Assembly: GCA_041689995.1 (NCBI GenBank)
Contig: JBDNFD010000008.1
Coordinates: 1 to 15,744 of the forward strand
DNA length: 15,744 nt
Source of the DNA: DASSWG01 sp041689995
GTDB lineage: Bacteria > Bacteroidota > Bacteroidia > Flavobacteriales > Flavobacteriaceae
Direction of reading: 5' to 3'
This document shows, piece after piece, positions 15,105 through 15,744 of this stretch. Both the position numbers and the translations under genes were made by a program. A model generated the notes under the pieces. The model was not told the DNA's origin. It ran no database searches and saw only the letters and a list, made by a program, of their open reading frames with translations. Each line of letters begins with the position of its first letter. Position 1 is the first letter of the stretch.

Positions 15105-15744
15105 ATGGCAAAAAGCAGAATATTAAATGTCAATGAATCTACAATAACTGTTATTCATCAAAATGAAACTGATTATATCAGCCTGACCGATATGACCGTT
15201 TCTTTTCGGGAAGGTAGCGGACTAATCGGAAAATGGATAACCAATAAAAACACAATGGAATATTTGGGGGTTTGGGAGAAGATCAACAACCCGAATTTTA
15301 ATTACCCCGAATTCGGGGTAATTCGACAAGAGGCAGGAACCAACAGGTTTATAATGTCTGCTGGTCAATGGATTGGGCGTACAAAATCAATCGGAATGAT
15401 TGTTAAAGCAGGGCGTTATGGGGGAACTTATGCTCACAAAGACATTTCTTTCCATTTTGCGATGTGGCTTAGTCCTGAATTTCAGATTTATTTAGTTAAC
15501 GAGTTTCAACGACTAAAAGACGATGAAAACAGCCGTCTAAAATTGGAATGGAATTTACAAAGAACTTTAGCCAAAGTAAACTACCAAATCCATACGGACG
15601 CAATCAAAGAAAATCTAATTCCGAAAGAAGTCACCAAACAACAAGCAAGTTTTGTTTATGCAGATGAAGCCGACTTATTAAACGTTGCGCTTTTCGGAAT
15701 TAAGGCGAAAAATTGGAAAGACAACAATCCTTATAAAAAGGGAA
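15105..15744 (+). CDS. KilA-N domain protein, 3' end cut by window edge
   Basis: From the ATG at 15105 an open frame of 213 codons reaches the window end without a stop. Residues about 20-140 match the KilA-N DNA-binding domain as found in bacterial homologues: DYISLTDM (23-30), KWITNKNTMEYLGVWEKINN (43-62), EAGTNRFIMSAGQWI (76-90), GRYGGTYAHKDISFHFAMWL (103-122) and SPEFQIYLVNEFQRLK (123-138). The AHKDI and WLSPEFQ blocks are the most telling. The domain was first described in phages and large DNA viruses. In Bacteroidota it is also found as a stand-alone chromosomal gene of about 270 residues, so roughly 50-60 residues are missing here. The function is unknown; DNA binding is inferred. It is the only gene in the window with a phage or mobile flavour. 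Confidence 0.88.
   Translation, partial: MAKSRILNVNESTITVIHQNETDYISLTDMTVSFREGSGLIGKWITNKNTMEYLGVWEKINNPNFNYPEFGVIRQEAGTNRFIMSAGQWIGRTKSIGMIVKAGRYGGTYAHKDISFHFAMWLSPEFQIYLVNEFQRLKDDENSRLKLEWNLQRTLAKVNYQIHTDAIKENLIPKEVTKQQASFVYADEADLLNVALFGIKAKNWKDNNPYKKG
15300..15323. repeat. 24-bp perfect palindrome inside the KilA-N gene
   Basis: AATTACCCCGAA is followed at once by its exact reverse complement TTCGGGGTAATT. It lies in codons 66-73 (NYPEFGVI), just after the conserved NNPNF. With no loop bases it would form a cruciform or a dyad protein-binding site, not a stable RNA terminator. Confidence 0.9.

Noticed and set aside
14927..15136. Short plus-strand frame before the KilA-N gene
   Set aside because: It overlaps the KilA-N start in another frame, begins with GTG and shows no protein-like features.

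Overview
The window looks like a chromosomal segment of a member of the Bacteroidota, most likely a Flavobacteriaceae-type organism. The evidence is AT-rich DNA with A-rich leaders and few clear Shine-Dalgarno sequences, several TAnnTTTG-type -7 promoter elements, and a secreted protein with a type IX secretion (T9SS) C-terminal sorting domain. The house-keeping proteins (PheT, UvrD) also read like flavobacterial versions. The left edge begins exactly at a repeat unit of a tRNA cluster, and the right edge cuts an open gene, so this may be a whole contig that broke in repeats.

Layout. 1-218: a 59-bp perfect direct repeat carrying a truncated tRNA copy, then an intact tRNA-Arg(TCT) with a terminator. 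246-2669 (-): pheT, with a well-placed -7 element. 2702-3086: a divergent intergenic region with two palindromic hairpins, one of which appears to be nested inside a copy of the other's family. 3087-4528 (+): a YceI-family protein and a pirin, followed by the stump of an NAD(P)H-dependent FMN reductase-like gene that runs into a dispersed CTTTGCG-type repeat. 4888-7880 (+): a secreted M1 metallopeptidase and a patatin-like phospholipase, 2 nt apart. 7927-8448 (-): a small single-pass membrane protein. 8823-10649 (-): a membrane-anchored glutamate-synthase-like FMN/Fe-S protein with an 88-residue charged tail, ending in a good terminator. 10912-11532 (-): a small T9SS cargo protein. 11685-14036 (+): a UvrD/PcrA helicase with a TTG start. 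Its stop codon is the first unit of an array of 21 seven-base repeats (14031-14177). 14218-14835 (+): a YciO/YrdC-type protein. 15105 to the end (+): a KilA-N domain protein cut by the window edge, containing a 24-bp perfect palindrome.

Functionally this is mostly ordinary core genome: translation (tRNA-Arg, PheT, perhaps the YrdC-fold protein), repair (UvrD), redox (pirin, FMN oxidoreductase) and surface/periplasmic proteolysis and lipid hydrolysis. I see no defence island, CRISPR array, integrase or transposase. The most unusual material lies between the genes: the tRNA remnant, the nested palindromes, the decayed FMN reductase next to a dispersed repeat, and the heptad array. No convincing new multi-gene system is visible; the KilA-N gene at the right edge is the only hint of phage-like or accessory DNA.
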